Positions 41,558 through 51,965 of a stretch of 64,000 bases of DNA are shown piece after piece. The notes beneath the pieces were generated by a model. That model worked only from the letters and a program-made list of their open reading frames with translations, searched no databases and was not told the origin of the DNA. Location of the stretch: assembly GCA_009829735.1 (NCBI GenBank), contig CM020619.1, positions 3,044,590-3,108,589 on the forward strand, read 5' to 3'. Every line of letters begins with the position of its first letter. Position 1 is the stretch's first letter. Source of the DNA: Pyropia yezoensis. Lineage: Eukaryota > Rhodophyta > Bangiophyceae > Bangiales > Bangiaceae. Position numbers and translations under genes: made by a program.

Positions 41558-42637
41558 CTACAGGTAACAGGCATGGTCATGCGCGACAACGTCATCCCCA
41601 TCAAGACCAGCGGCGTGCTCCGCACACACGATGCCATCGCGGTACTCAATTTCCCACCAGAGCCCACACTTCTCCACCTCGAACAAGCGATGGGCGGCCA
41701 TGGCGCCTGTGTCTTCCTCCCCAGCCAGCGCCTCAAACTCCTTGGCAAAAGCAATCCCCAGTGCCGTCTTGGAAAAACAACAACCATTCCCCACAACGCG
41801 GAGGAAGCGCGCAACTGCGAAGTCGTACCGTAGGTTGTCAGAAGGGCACAGCTTCAGAAACGCCGATGCAAGCTGAGAGAGATGCTCCTTGCTTATGTAA
41901 ACCACACGCGGTACAGGTGCGGACGCCTGGGGAGCCTGGGGAGGATGCACAACAAGTGCACGGGGCACCATGGCTGAAGCGGCTGGTGCGATAGCGGGGC
42001 CGGGGTGCACGACCGCAAGTGCAGGAAGTGCCACGGCGTCCTGAAGCGGTGCCGCGACAAGAGCAACGGGCGCCTTAGCAGAAGCCGAAGGCGCCGCAGC
42101 AGCGGAACCAGACGCCAAAGCCCCGGAGAGAGGCACCTCGGCAGGGAGAGAGTGCGTCACAGCAGGGTCCGGAGGCGGCGCAACAATCGAGATGGCTGCC
42201 ACAGGTGGGGCAGAGGGCAGCATGTGCGAGGGAGTGTACAACGCCGTGAAGCGCTCGGGCGCTCCAGCCGGGGCAGGGGCCACAGCAGCAGCGGCAGTAG
42301 GCGCCGCAGCCAGAGCACAGGGCGCCGCAGGGGGGGCAGTGAGCGCCATCACAGCCTCTCGGGCCACCTCACGAGAGGCACAGGGTGCCACCTCCGGTGC
42401 AGCCTGTGCAACAGGCAGGGCAGGGGGAGTCGCACCTGACGCAGACAGGGAAGGCCGCACAACATTAGTTGGCAGCACCAAGGCAGGGATGATCGGCCGC
42501 TCAGCAGGGGAAGAGGGTGCTTGAGCCGAAGCGGCACGCGAGTTGGCTTCAGAACGGGTGTCCCTCACGAGAGCAAGAATCTGGTACCAGCGCGGCACTG
42601 CGCTGCGCGACTGCGGCGAGTGCCCCGTGTTCTTCAT
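41558..42637 (-). CDS. Pro/Ala-rich protein with a conserved-looking C-terminus, unknown
   Basis: Protein of 359 residues from the ATG at 42637 (MKNTGHSPQSRS). After a short N-terminal segment (PRWYQILALVRDTRSEANS) about 190 residues are Pro/Ala/Val-rich. The last ~115 are of normal composition and look folded: VVYISKEHLSQLASAFLKL, LRYDFAVARFLRVVGNGCCF, FAKEFEALAGEEDTGAMAAH, LWWEIEYRDGIVCAEH. I know no family with this pattern. It converges with the SAP-like gene and the nearest features are mobile elements, so it may be part of the same element. The frame is open upstream to 42760, but the start at 42637 gives the more ordinary N-terminus. Confidence 0.5.
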   Translation of the reverse strand: MKNTGHSPQSRSAVPRWYQILALVRDTRSEANSRAASAQAPSSPAERPIIPALVLPTNVVRPSLSASGATPPALPVAQAAPEVAPCASREVAREAVMALTAPPAAPCALAAAPTAAAAVAPAPAGAPERFTALYTPSHMLPSAPPVAAISIVAPPPDPAVTHSLPAEVPLSGALASGSAAAAPSASAKAPVALVAAPLQDAVALPALAVVHPGPAIAPAASAMVPRALVVHPPQAPQASAPVPRVVYISKEHLSQLASAFLKLCPSDNLRYDFAVARFLRVVGNGCCFSKTALGIAFAKEFEALAGEEDTGAMAAHRLFEVEKCGLWWEIEYRDGIVCAEHAAGLDGDDVVAHDHACYL

Positions 42638-43121
42638 GGTGCCGCTTAGGGGCGCTGGCGAGGAGACAAATGTAGGCCGCGAACGATCGGGATACCGGTA
42701 AGCACCCGGGATGAGCGGTAAGGGACGGGTGACGCAATGTGCGGTAGGGATGGGGGGCAAAATGGGGTGGGGAAATAGGCAGGGAGCCGTCTACCCGGTA
42801 TCCGTTGGCATGCCGCTGCTACGAGAGGTGATGGTGGGAGGAGATAGGGGCAAAGGCGACGGCGGTAGCGGCAGCAACGGTCGGGGGGTGACTAGTGGTG
42901 GTGCTCCCAATTGACCGGGATGGCGGGCGGCGACGCGTTGGGGCGGAATCGACTGAGGCCTGTTCGCAGACCGCGTTCGCAGATGCTGCAGCCCGGGATG
43001 CGACACTCCCATTGGCTGGCGGCACGCGGCGGGGCCCCGCGGTGCAGCGCGGCACGCAACATACGCGGCGCCGCCGCGTACGTTGAGAGGCTGCGCCGCA
43101 TCGCTCCCCGAAAGACTTTAT
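42638..43121. other. upstream flank of the Pro/Ala-rich gene
   Basis: No gene. 43117-43121 (TTTAT) is one side of the imperfect 5-bp target duplication of chromovirus 1. Confidence 0.5.
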
Positions 43122-43811
43122 TGTACTGGTTTCACGTACCTTAGGCGCGTAGCACCCAGAACACACAGAGAAGCAACCCACCAAGAACGCGGGGAGACAG
43201 GAGAGATACCGAACCGCCGACCGCCTGGCTGGTTCACGCGGGGATCCGCGACGAGGACGACAGTGTTCAAGCACACGCAAGTCTGCTTTTTTCGAAGGGG
43301 GAAGCAACGCGCACCCCCACGCACACTCTTACCCTCTCTCACCCGCACCCAGCAACCCTCCACACCGGGCCACGTGCGGGCCAATCAAAACCCTCCAACA
43401 TGTCCGGAGGGCCCCCTTCCCCACGGATCATCCCTGCCAGCGGGGCAGGAATCTCCAGGATACAGGGAAGAGGAGCCCCGCCGGACATCAGTGCCATCAC
43501 TCAAGATCTCCCCAATCTCACAATCACGCAAAATACACAATCAAAATCCAAACCCCAAATGCATCCCATCCCGGAATATTGACCAATGGCCAATTCCGGT
43601 CAGGGGAAATACCCATACACTCGAAATCTCAACATGGGCTCCAGAACCAATGGCGACCCGGTCCCATCTCCATAGGAGGGGACCAATCGGAAGCCAGTAA
43701 AATCCCAAGGGGCCAAAACGGCCCCGTCCTCCTCACTAGGAAGGTGGGCACAGGGGTACGACGCGGTCTCTTCGAGGTCCCCCCACGTGGAGGAACCATA
43801 GGGTCCCTACA
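43122..43811 (-). repeat. 3' LTR of chromovirus 1
   Basis: 690 bp. On the element strand it begins TGTAGGGACC and ends in ACA. It contains two closely spaced CCAAT boxes (as CCAATGGCCAAT on the plus strand, near 43583), a plausible promoter element. About 99 percent identical to the copy at 51068. Confidence 0.95.
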
Positions 43812-44442
43812 CTTCCCACACCCCCAGGGGCTTGCGACCCGCGACCCAGACACCGGGGCAAATATCTTCCGGGTGCCCAACGGGCGGCGGAGGCAATGCC
43901 ACTTGGCAACGTGCCGTCCCCACCGCCGAGTGTACCCATCCCCATGGGGGTGTGGATGACACTGGGTCAGCTCGGCCCCATGGTATTCTCCCTTGGGGAG
44001 ACAATCGTGGCCGCCCCCGTCGAGCGACAGGGGGGGATACGTGGAGACACCCCCTTCAAACCACCACCTGAGGGGTGGGGGACGCAGCAAGGATAGAGCC
44101 CGTTGACTCCCACGGCCCTGCCCGCACAGGGTGGGGACGTGAGGGGACTGGCTCTCCTGGCATAGCCGGGAGCGAGGGGTTTGGGGGCCTTCTGGGCACC
44201 CCCCTCAGCCCTGCGTCAGGGGGCCGAGGGGTAGAAGAGGGCCGCCTGTCCACCTGTGAGGGGTGGATCGGAGCGGGAGGGGTGCCAACGGGTGCTCGCC
44301 GCAAGGACGGCCACCGTCTCCTCCCCCCCTCGGCTCCACCTCGCTGCCACCGGTCTGCGCGCGTCCCCCTCTTCCTCACCCTAAGGGTGGGGGTGGCATC
44401 CACGTACTCTTCCCCTTCGTCTCCTTCGGAGAGAGGCCAGTC

Positions 44443-44733
44443 ATGGCTACCCCGTTGGGGCCACCGGACCACAACGCCACCATGGGTGACGGCGGCGGAC
44501 CCGTTTCCCTTTTGGCTCCTTCCTTCCCCCGTGGCCTTTCGGCCACGCGGACGCCACCCGCCGCTCCGGGCGACGTCCTGATGGACGACGCCGGGAGCGG
44601 CCGGGGTGATGCCGGCCTGGCTTCGACGGCCGGGGTACCTGTAACACCGCTGGCGGACCCGGAGGGGCCTGGCCCCTTCCTTCTTCCCTGCCGCTTCGGC
44701 ACGACTACCCAACGCCCTAAGGGAGACATGTAG
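44443..44733 (+). other. short antisense open frame in chromovirus 1
   Basis: A 96-residue open frame starting MATPLGPPDHN lies on the strand opposite to gag and pol, between pol and the 3' LTR. Chromovirus 2 has a much longer antisense gene starting MATPGVETD at the matching place. Likeness beyond the start and a general Gly/Pro/Asp-rich character is weak, so this may be a decayed counterpart or chance. Confidence 0.3.
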
Positions 44734-45302
44734 ACAAGACGTCAACCATATCAAGGGTGGCGACCAGCTCCAGCATGATGCTCATGGCAAGGGCGTCGCT
44801 CATGCCAAGGCAAGGATGGGGGCCGAAGGCTCCCACAAGAATATCGCACGGTGACCAAAGGACCTCCTCAAGGGTGACCAATGGTCACGCTTCATCTCTG
44901 CGCCCAAGTATCGCGTACTCTTGTCCGTGGCGGTGGCCCCTAGGGTCACCCCGGAGCCATACTGGCACAGAGTTGCCAGTGTATCCGTCATCTGCAAGGC
45001 ATGCTCGGGGTACCCCCGTGCAGCGGACCCCATGGGGGTCGAGCAAAAAAATTTTTCGAACATGACGCGCGGGAAGAGGGCGGCCGTTCGCCACTGTTCC
45101 CTGTCGACGTCGACCCCCTCCACACCAATACCGGTGTGGATGCCATCGAAGAGGACGCACCTCCAACATTCGAACCCGCGACAACACCAATATTAGGCAA
45201 AAACCACATCCGCTGTGCTACGCGCAGCTTCTGCTCCCTGAGAACCCTACGCGCTATATTCACTCATCCAATTCTGCAGCCACTACCCTTGGGAGTTGGT
45301 TG

Positions 45303-48300
45303 CTATTCTTTTTCTTCCGTTTCCCCTTGGGGGAACAGTCGGGACCCTTGGTCCCGTCCTTTGATGGGGAGCTTGTGCCTTCGGGCATACTTCAGCAGAG
45401 CCGCCCGTGGCACTCCCTTCTTGGGATGCCAAGTATCCCCTTCGGGACCGTGGCCAAACCACCGCACCCGGAAGTCCAAGTCGGGCTTCCCGTCTTCATC
45501 CTCCACCCACTGGTGGCCGACGATCTGTTCGACCACGTCCTTCCCTGGAGATTCCTCGGGGCATTCGTTGAACGCGTCCCGGGCTTCCCGTGCCCGCATC
45601 CATACTGGTTCCCCTGCCTTAGGCGGGAAAGCACGTATGATATTGTCTTTGCTCTGGATCTGTTCTCCCGTAGGTGTTTCAATAAGAAACCGTTGCCCGT
45701 CTGTGCGTAGCACCATATACGGTCCCTTCGTCCTTGAAGACATTTTTGTCCGCCCCTTAGCATAGGATTTCACATAAACCCAATCTCCTTGAGACATAAT
45801 ATCTTTTTCTTGTTGTATACCAGCGTCATGAACGCGTTTGTAGGCCGCTTGGGCCTTATCCAAATTCTTCCTAATCCGGGGGATTAGGTGGCGCATTTCC
45901 TTCACATATTGAACCGCCGCCGTATCGGCGTCAGGCTCTTCCGTGTCCACAGAGCGTACCTTAGGTAAGCGCTCAATATTCGACGCTTGCAAGCGCCGAG
46001 GGCTCACAAAAGTCGTTGGGGCTACCCCAGTGCTCGAATGCACCTGCATATTATATGCAGTCGTCAGGAGGGACACATAGCGATCCCATTCCCGCGGGTG
46101 CTCGGACGAATACGTCCGTAGCTGCCGCATGATTGTCTTGTTATACCGTTCCACTTGACCGTTGGTCTGTGGGTGATACGGAGTCGTATAGTATGTGGAG
46201 ATCCCTAGGAGCCCCATGACTCCTTGGAAATAGACGGCCGCAAACTGAGGTCCGTTGTCCGTCAGAGTAGAATCCGGGATGCCATAGGCAGCCACCCAAT
46301 AATCGATAAATGCAGAGGCTACCCCAAGGGCAGTCGTGTCCGATAGTGGGACCGCCCTCACCAGTTTGGTGAACCGGTCGCACATCACCAGGAGCATGGT
46401 GTGCCCATTCTCCGCCTTCGGAAGAGGACCCAGCAAATCCATGGCCACCGATTGGAATGGCTCATGGGCGGGGAAAAGCTTCATAGGAGACTTATGCCTC
46501 CTATCCGATATGCGGTTCGTGGTGCATCCTGGGCAGTTATAGACATACCCGTATACATCCGCCACTAGGGCGGGCCAATAAAAATACTGGCGCATCGTCC
46601 TGTACATATTCCGGGAACCCGGATGACCCGCCGTAGGCGCATCATGATACATTTCCAGAACACGCTGCCGCAGCGATTCCGGGATGACCCATTGATCATT
46701 CCCCCCGAGTAGGGAGTGGCGACACAGTACACGATCGTCGTCTTCAAAAAAGAAGGCGTTCCGCTGCCAACGGGCATCCTTTGGAGGGACGAGAGGCCCC
46801 TCCATCCGGCGTTGTTTGCAAAATTCATCAGAGGCCTGGGTCTCAATGAGCTCTCGAAGCGTAATCTTCCCGAGGCCCTTAGGGCTTCGGTCTGTGAGGT
46901 CCTTTGCTGACCGGGTCACCGCCAATACGGGTATCTGGTCATTCAAAGGTGTCCTATCCAAGCCATCCGTAGGAAGGCGAGACAGGGCGTCAGCCACTTT
47001 GTGGTCCTTCCCCGGATTGTGCTTAATTTGGTACGAGAATTCCGCCAGGCGGAGTCTCCAGCCCGTAAGGCGTCGATTAGGGCTATTGCTTGTCATCACA
47101 GAAGTGAGGGCAGAATGGTCACAGCGCACCAGAAATTCGGATCCTTCCAAGAAGGAACGCAGGTAGGTCACTGACCATACCACTCCGAGTGCCTCCATTT
47201 CTGTGGCACAGTAGTTCCGTTCGGCCGGGGATAGACCCCGACTAAAATACCCGACGGGGAGATACTCCCCGTCCTCTTGTTGTTGCAGCAAGGAACAGCC
47301 CAGCTGCTCATAGCTGGCGTCCACCTCCAAAATATAATGGGCTCCCTCCCGAGGGATGGCCAAAATAGGAGGCTTCAAGTGGCAGTCGCGAAGCTCCTCG
47401 AACGCCGCTTGAGTCTCCTCCGTCGGAGGAGGTAGTTCCTTGGCTAGGTGCGTACTAGTCAGCACCTTCAGCGGTCGTGCGATACGGGCAAAATTCGGGA
47501 CAAACCTTCGGTATACCCCGCACATGCCCAAGAAGCTCTTCAGCTGCGTTGGTTTACGCGGATAATGCAACCCCTTCAGGGCTTTGGTATTTTTCTCATT
47601 CACGGCCACCCGCCCTGGGCGGATGACATGTCCCAAATATTCGACCTCCCTCTGAAAGAGGTGGCACTTGGACGCCTTCAGCGACACGCCGTTCTCCTTG
47701 AGGAGACTCAAAACGTGTTCCAAGTTGTGCAGGTGCTCCTCGTCAAAACGAGAAAAGACGATGACATCGTCTAAGTATACGAGGCAGGTCTGCCACTTCA
47801 CACCAGCCAGGATAATATCCATAGCTCTCTGGAACGTCGCTGGAGCGTTGCAGAGCCCAAAGGGCAACCGCGTTCATTGCCATATGCCCTTATGACACGT
47901 AAATGCCGTCAGGTGCTTATCCTCTAGTGCAATAGGAATTTGCCAATATCCAGCGTTACAATGTAGGGTGCTAAACACCCTGGCTTCCCCTTGGGAGTCC
48001 AAGCATTCATCCATCCTTGGAATGGGATATGCGTCCTTCACCGTGACGAGGTTGAGCCGCCGGTAGTCAATACAAAACCGGGGCGTACCGTCCGACTTCG
48101 GGACGATTACCACGGGACTAGCCCACTCGCCCTCGGCGGGTTCAATAACGTCGAGTTTTCGCATTCGTTCCACTTGTTCCCCTTCCAACTGGCGATGCTC
48201 GTGCCCCGCCTTGTACGGATGTTGCCTTACCGGGGATGCCCCGGGCTTTAAGCGGATACGGTGCACGGTATTCTTGATGAGCCCAAGAGTTCCATCCCAT

Positions 48301-49150
48301 AGGGATTCGTATTTCTCCACCAGCTCCAAGAGCTGGCCACGTAGGGCTTCAGGGACCTCTCCTAGGTCAACCTCAGAATGGGCGCCCTCCTTCTTCACCG
48401 CAGGACCTTCGCTCAGCTTCTGCATCCTTTCTTGAGAGACGCTCAGTGTAGGTCCTTGATAGAATGATATTGACGCCGCCACCGTCCCAACGGGAAGGCG
48501 GACCATCCTTGGCGTAGGATTCATCATTTGCACGGTGTACAAGGCATCCCGGTTTAGCTCCGCGGGGCCGTTCGCCACGTGAACACCGTACTTGGAGGCG
48601 ATACGGGGCTGCCCGGAAATAATCCCGTGGCCTTGGAAACTCCCTCGCACTTTCACATGGGAGATAACCCCAGGCTTCAGCCTCAACTTGTGACACAAGG
48701 TGAGTTTTGCGGTCTTGACCTGTGGACAAGCGCACACAGGGCTCCACTTAATGGGACCCGCTTCCACATCCTCCATATCCCGGAGAATCGGGACAACCAT
48801 CCCTGTCTTGAGGGTAACCGTCTGGTCCTCACAGGAGATGGTTTTCACCTCGGTGTCACCAAATGAATTTCATAATATGACGGGTACCGCCATATTATCG
48901 ATCAATCCAAAGCAGACGTAGGAGACTTGGTCTCCCACTTGTACGCCCAAGCGTACAGTTCCTCGAATGGGGAGCCACCCCCCATTCAGGTCAAAGTACA
49001 ATATATTCTCCAGCTCCCCTAGGGGCTGGAGCCCCATTCCCTTCGGGAGCAAGGAGCTTCGAATCAGGGAGGGCCCGCTGCCGGTATCCAGGACAGCGTG
49101 CTAAGCATGCTCTATCCCTTCAGTAGCGAACAAATGTACAGCCAGCTGAT
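45303..49150 (-). pseudogene. pol: pol of chromovirus 1 (PR-RT-RH-INT-chromodomain)
   Basis: Domains in order along the minus strand: retroviral-type aspartic protease near 49000-49140 (LDTGSG); reverse transcriptase, with the TPRFCIDYRRLN segment and the active-site VYLDDVIVFSR near 47760; RNase H (ILEVDASYEQLG, about 47330); integrase with an HHCC zinc-binding region (about 46600) and catalytic core (MDLLGPLPK, then LTDNGPQF); and a C-terminal chromodomain (FRVRWFGHGPEGDTWHP, about 45460) that in this group directs insertion to modified chromatin. The region is broken and should be read as a fossil of recent age. Confidence 0.9.
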
Positions 49151-49310
49151 AGCTGGATGAAGGCATAATCGCGCAAATGACATTTTCCCGTTTCACCCCC
49201 TTAGGGAGTGCCAATAATGCAGGCTTGTTCGTTTTGGGGGCGGCGCAAAATCCTCTTAGGCCCCCCCGTATCAGGGGACGTAGTGGGAGAAGCTCTAGGG
49301 GGACCGCCCC

Positions 49311-50954
49311 TTACGCGTCTCCCGAAGATGAGGAATCAGAGGAACGCCCCTTGGTGAAACTCGGTCGATCTACCTTCCCCTTTGGGGAGGGCGTAACCGC
49401 AGCAATCGCCCCGCCAGTGCGGGCGGAGTATCGGGCCTCCTTGCGCTCTGCGCGCGCCTTGGCCATCTGTACTCGAGTCGCCTCCGGGAGGTGTGGACAA
49501 TTTGACATCCAGTGGGAGGTACTATTACAGACGTGGCAGGGGAAGAGTTCCCGCTTCCCGTCCGTCCATCTGGACCCCCCAGAGAGTCGATAATTCTTGC
49601 GGGAAGAGCCAGAGGCCTCCCCCACCTCCTGGGGTGACGACGTAACAGCCGCCAGAGCCCGACGCGCCATGGGGCGAGCGTTAAGCTCCGCGTGTTCTTT
49701 CGCCTTTAACTCCTTGGCGGCAGCTCGAACCAGCCGCCGGATATCTCCTGCCCGTTGGGCATGCTGTACCACCAGCTCAATAGGAGCATGAGAGTGGTCA
49801 GCTACGTAGTTGCGTACCTCGTGCCGAATTTCCCACCAGGTGCCCTGCATAAAGCGGACTCGGACCTGGCCCGAGGTTTGTATATATCCACACTTCGCGT
49901 GGAGTTCCATGAGGCGGCGGTGGAACGCCGTCTCCGTCTCATCCTCCTCTTGGGAGGCAACATTAAAAATGGCCTCCTGTTCATTCAGGAGATGCTCATC
50001 TGCGTACGCGCGCAGAACCCAATTCACCAGTTCCAAATAGGAGGTCACCTCCCCAGTGCGCCAGCCGTCATCGACGGACGGGCGAATTCGATAAAGGTCC
50101 CTCTTCAAGGGATCCTTAGTAAATTCCGGGAGGAGAAGCAAAGCTCGCCCCTCTGAGAGGCCGTTATCATTTGCCGCTTTTACAAAGCGGTTGAGAAATT
50201 CGAAGACTCCCAGAGGATGGTCTCCCCCCCATTCACAACCGCGACCAAATATACTGGCCAGGTCCTTTCGCTTCTTACCCAGGCCTTGGGCCTCGGCTCC
50301 CGATACTCGTTTGTCCTTGTTCTTGAGAGCATATGTCTCACAGTCCAGCAGGCTCGCATAACGATCGTCTGCCGGAATATTTTTGGGGGGAATCTCCCGT
50401 AGGGGGACTCGCCCCGGTCCTGTCTGAGCGGAAACCGCTCGGACTACAGGTCGCGGGCGCCGACGGCGCTCGGGAGGCGAAGCTTCCCCTCCGGAATAAT
50501 CCGAAGTTGACTCAGATGAAGAACTGGGCTGCCGGCCACGCTGGCGCTCCCGTTTCTGCACACTTTGCTCCACAAAACTCAACCGTTGGTTGAGTGGAGT
50601 CAGCAGGCAGCTAGGAGACGATGCCCCCGTGAGGGGAACCGGAGGGGTGGGCGTTCCCTCAGAATCCACCCCCGCAAAGGGGAGAATCCCAGGAATATTG
50701 CCGAAGCCGGTTGAATGCCCTCCCTCGCGCTTCCCGCGCGGCTGGGAATACGGTTCGCCCGATGGGCCCTCCGAACTGATTTCCAGCGGAGGTAGCCGGG
50801 TAGTCACCCTACAGGTGCCCAGGTCATCAACTCCAGCCCCTTGGGCGCGCGGAGGAGCAGCGCCTCCAATTGCGCTCTCCTTCGTCACGGATGAACCGCC
50901 TTCCAGGGCTCCCGTCTCCCCCTGAGGGGGATTCTGCTCGTTATCAGACATCAC
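49311..50954 (-). CDS. gag: gag of chromovirus 1
   Basis: 547 residues, open. The N-terminal half is Pro/Ser/Gly-rich with a basic patch (ERRRRPRPVVRA). The middle holds the capsid-like region of Ty3/Gypsy Gag (LPEFTKDPLKRDLYRI, SYLELVNWVLRAYADEHLL, VRVRFMQGTWWEIRHEV). Near the C-terminus there is one CCHC zinc knuckle, CHVCNSTSHWMSNC, which binds RNA in this family. The tail is Ser-rich. Confidence 0.85.
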   Translation of the reverse strand: MMSDNEQNPPQGETGALEGGSSVTKESAIGGAAPPRAQGAGVDDLGTCRVTTRLPPLEISSEGPSGEPYSQPRGKREGGHSTGFGNIPGILPFAGVDSEGTPTPPVPLTGASSPSCLLTPLNQRLSFVEQSVQKRERQRGRQPSSSSESTSDYSGGEASPPERRRRPRPVVRAVSAQTGPGRVPLREIPPKNIPADDRYASLLDCETYALKNKDKRVSGAEAQGLGKKRKDLASIFGRGCEWGGDHPLGVFEFLNRFVKAANDNGLSEGRALLLLPEFTKDPLKRDLYRIRPSVDDGWRTGEVTSYLELVNWVLRAYADEHLLNEQEAIFNVASQEEDETETAFHRRLMELHAKCGYIQTSGQVRVRFMQGTWWEIRHEVRNYVADHSHAPIELVVQHAQRAGDIRRLVRAAAKELKAKEHAELNARPMARRALAAVTSSPQEVGEASGSSRKNYRLSGGSRWTDGKRELFPCHVCNSTSHWMSNCPHLPEATRVQMAKARAERKEARYSARTGGAIAAVTPSPKGKVDRPSFTKGRSSDSSSSGDA

Positions 50955-51050
50955 AAAAACCGCGTTCCCTTAGGGGAGACAGAGCACAACCACAGAAAGA
51001 GTACGAAGAAGGGGCAGACCCCTTTGGCCAGAAGGAACCTAGTCCCCTCT

Positions 51051-51065
51051 CCCGCTGATCCACCA
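51051..51065 (-). other. primer-binding site of chromovirus 1
   Basis: Two bases inside the 5' LTR, the element strand reads TGGTGGATCAGCGGG, which would pair with a tRNA 3' end ending in CCA. Chromovirus 2 has almost the same site. The tRNA was not identified. Confidence 0.6.
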
Positions 51066-51067
51066 AA

Positions 51068-51757
51068 TGTAGTGGTTTTACGTACCTTAGGCGCGTAGCA
51101 CCCAGAACACACAGAGAAGCAACCCACCAAGAACGCGGGGAGACAGGAGAGATACCGAACCGCCGACCGCCTGGCTGGTTCACGCGGGGATCCGCGACGA
51201 GGACGACAGTGTTCAAGCACACGCAAGTCTGCTTTTTTCGAAGGGGGAAGCAACGCGCACCCCCACGCACACTCTTACCCTCTCTCACCCGCACCCAGCA
51301 ACCCTCCACACCGGGCCACGTGCGGGCCAATCAAAACCCTCCAACATGTCCGGAGGGCCCCCTTCCCCACGGATCATCCCTGCCAGCGGGGCAGGAATCT
51401 CCAGGATACGGGGAAGAGGAGCCCCGCCGGACATCAGTGCCATCACTCAAGATCTCCCCAATCTCACAATCACGCAAAATACACAATCAAAATCCAAACC
51501 CCAAATGCATCCCATCCCGGAATATTGACCAATGGCCAATTCCGGTCAGGGGAAATACCCATACACTCGAAATCTCAACATGGGCTCCAGAACCAATGGC
51601 GACCCGGTCCCATCTCCATAGGAGGGGACCAATCGGAAGCCAGTAAAATCCCAAGGGGCCAAAACGGCCCCGTCCTCCTCACTAGGAAGGTGGGCACAGG
51701 GGTACGACGCGGTCTCTTCGAGGTCCCCCCACGTGGAGGGCCCATAGGGTCTCTACA
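51068..51757 (-). repeat. 5' LTR of chromovirus 1
   Basis: 690 bp, about six differences from the copy at 43122. It ends next to TTAAT, one side of the target duplication, and is followed by the left part of a PIF/Harbinger element. Confidence 0.95.
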
Positions 51758-51965
51758 TTAATTCGAGGGAGCAATATTTGAGCTAGTGAAATTCTTCGGG
51801 TGTCACGCAACTTGTTCTCGATCAGAGGTCATTTTTTGTATGTCCACACCACTCGACGCCGGCGTCCGTTGTTGTCCTTCCGGCAAACACTTTCCGCCTC
51901 CTCCCCACGAGCCACGTTCGTTCCACTGCCCCTCCCAAACCACATCCTTCAACCTTCTGACCACA

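Larger units (their letters stand above)
43122..51757 (-). mobile_element. Ty3/Gypsy chromovirus 1, full length, broken
   Basis: 8,636 bp, read leftward: 5' LTR on the right, primer-binding site, gag, pol ending in a chromodomain, an extra region, a purine-rich tract (GGGGGTGTGGGAAG on the element strand, abutting the LTR), then the 3' LTR. The two 690-bp LTRs differ at about six positions, so the insertion is young. Flanks TTTAT and TTAAT (51758-51762) look like a 5-bp target duplication with one change. The coding parts are broken (about two or three breaks in pol). The chromodomain after the integrase places it in the chromoviruses. Confidence 0.9.

Noticed and set aside
45160-45185. tRNA B-box-like sequence (minus strand GGTTCGAAT)
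   Set aside because: No pairing T-arm or acceptor stem can be drawn around it.
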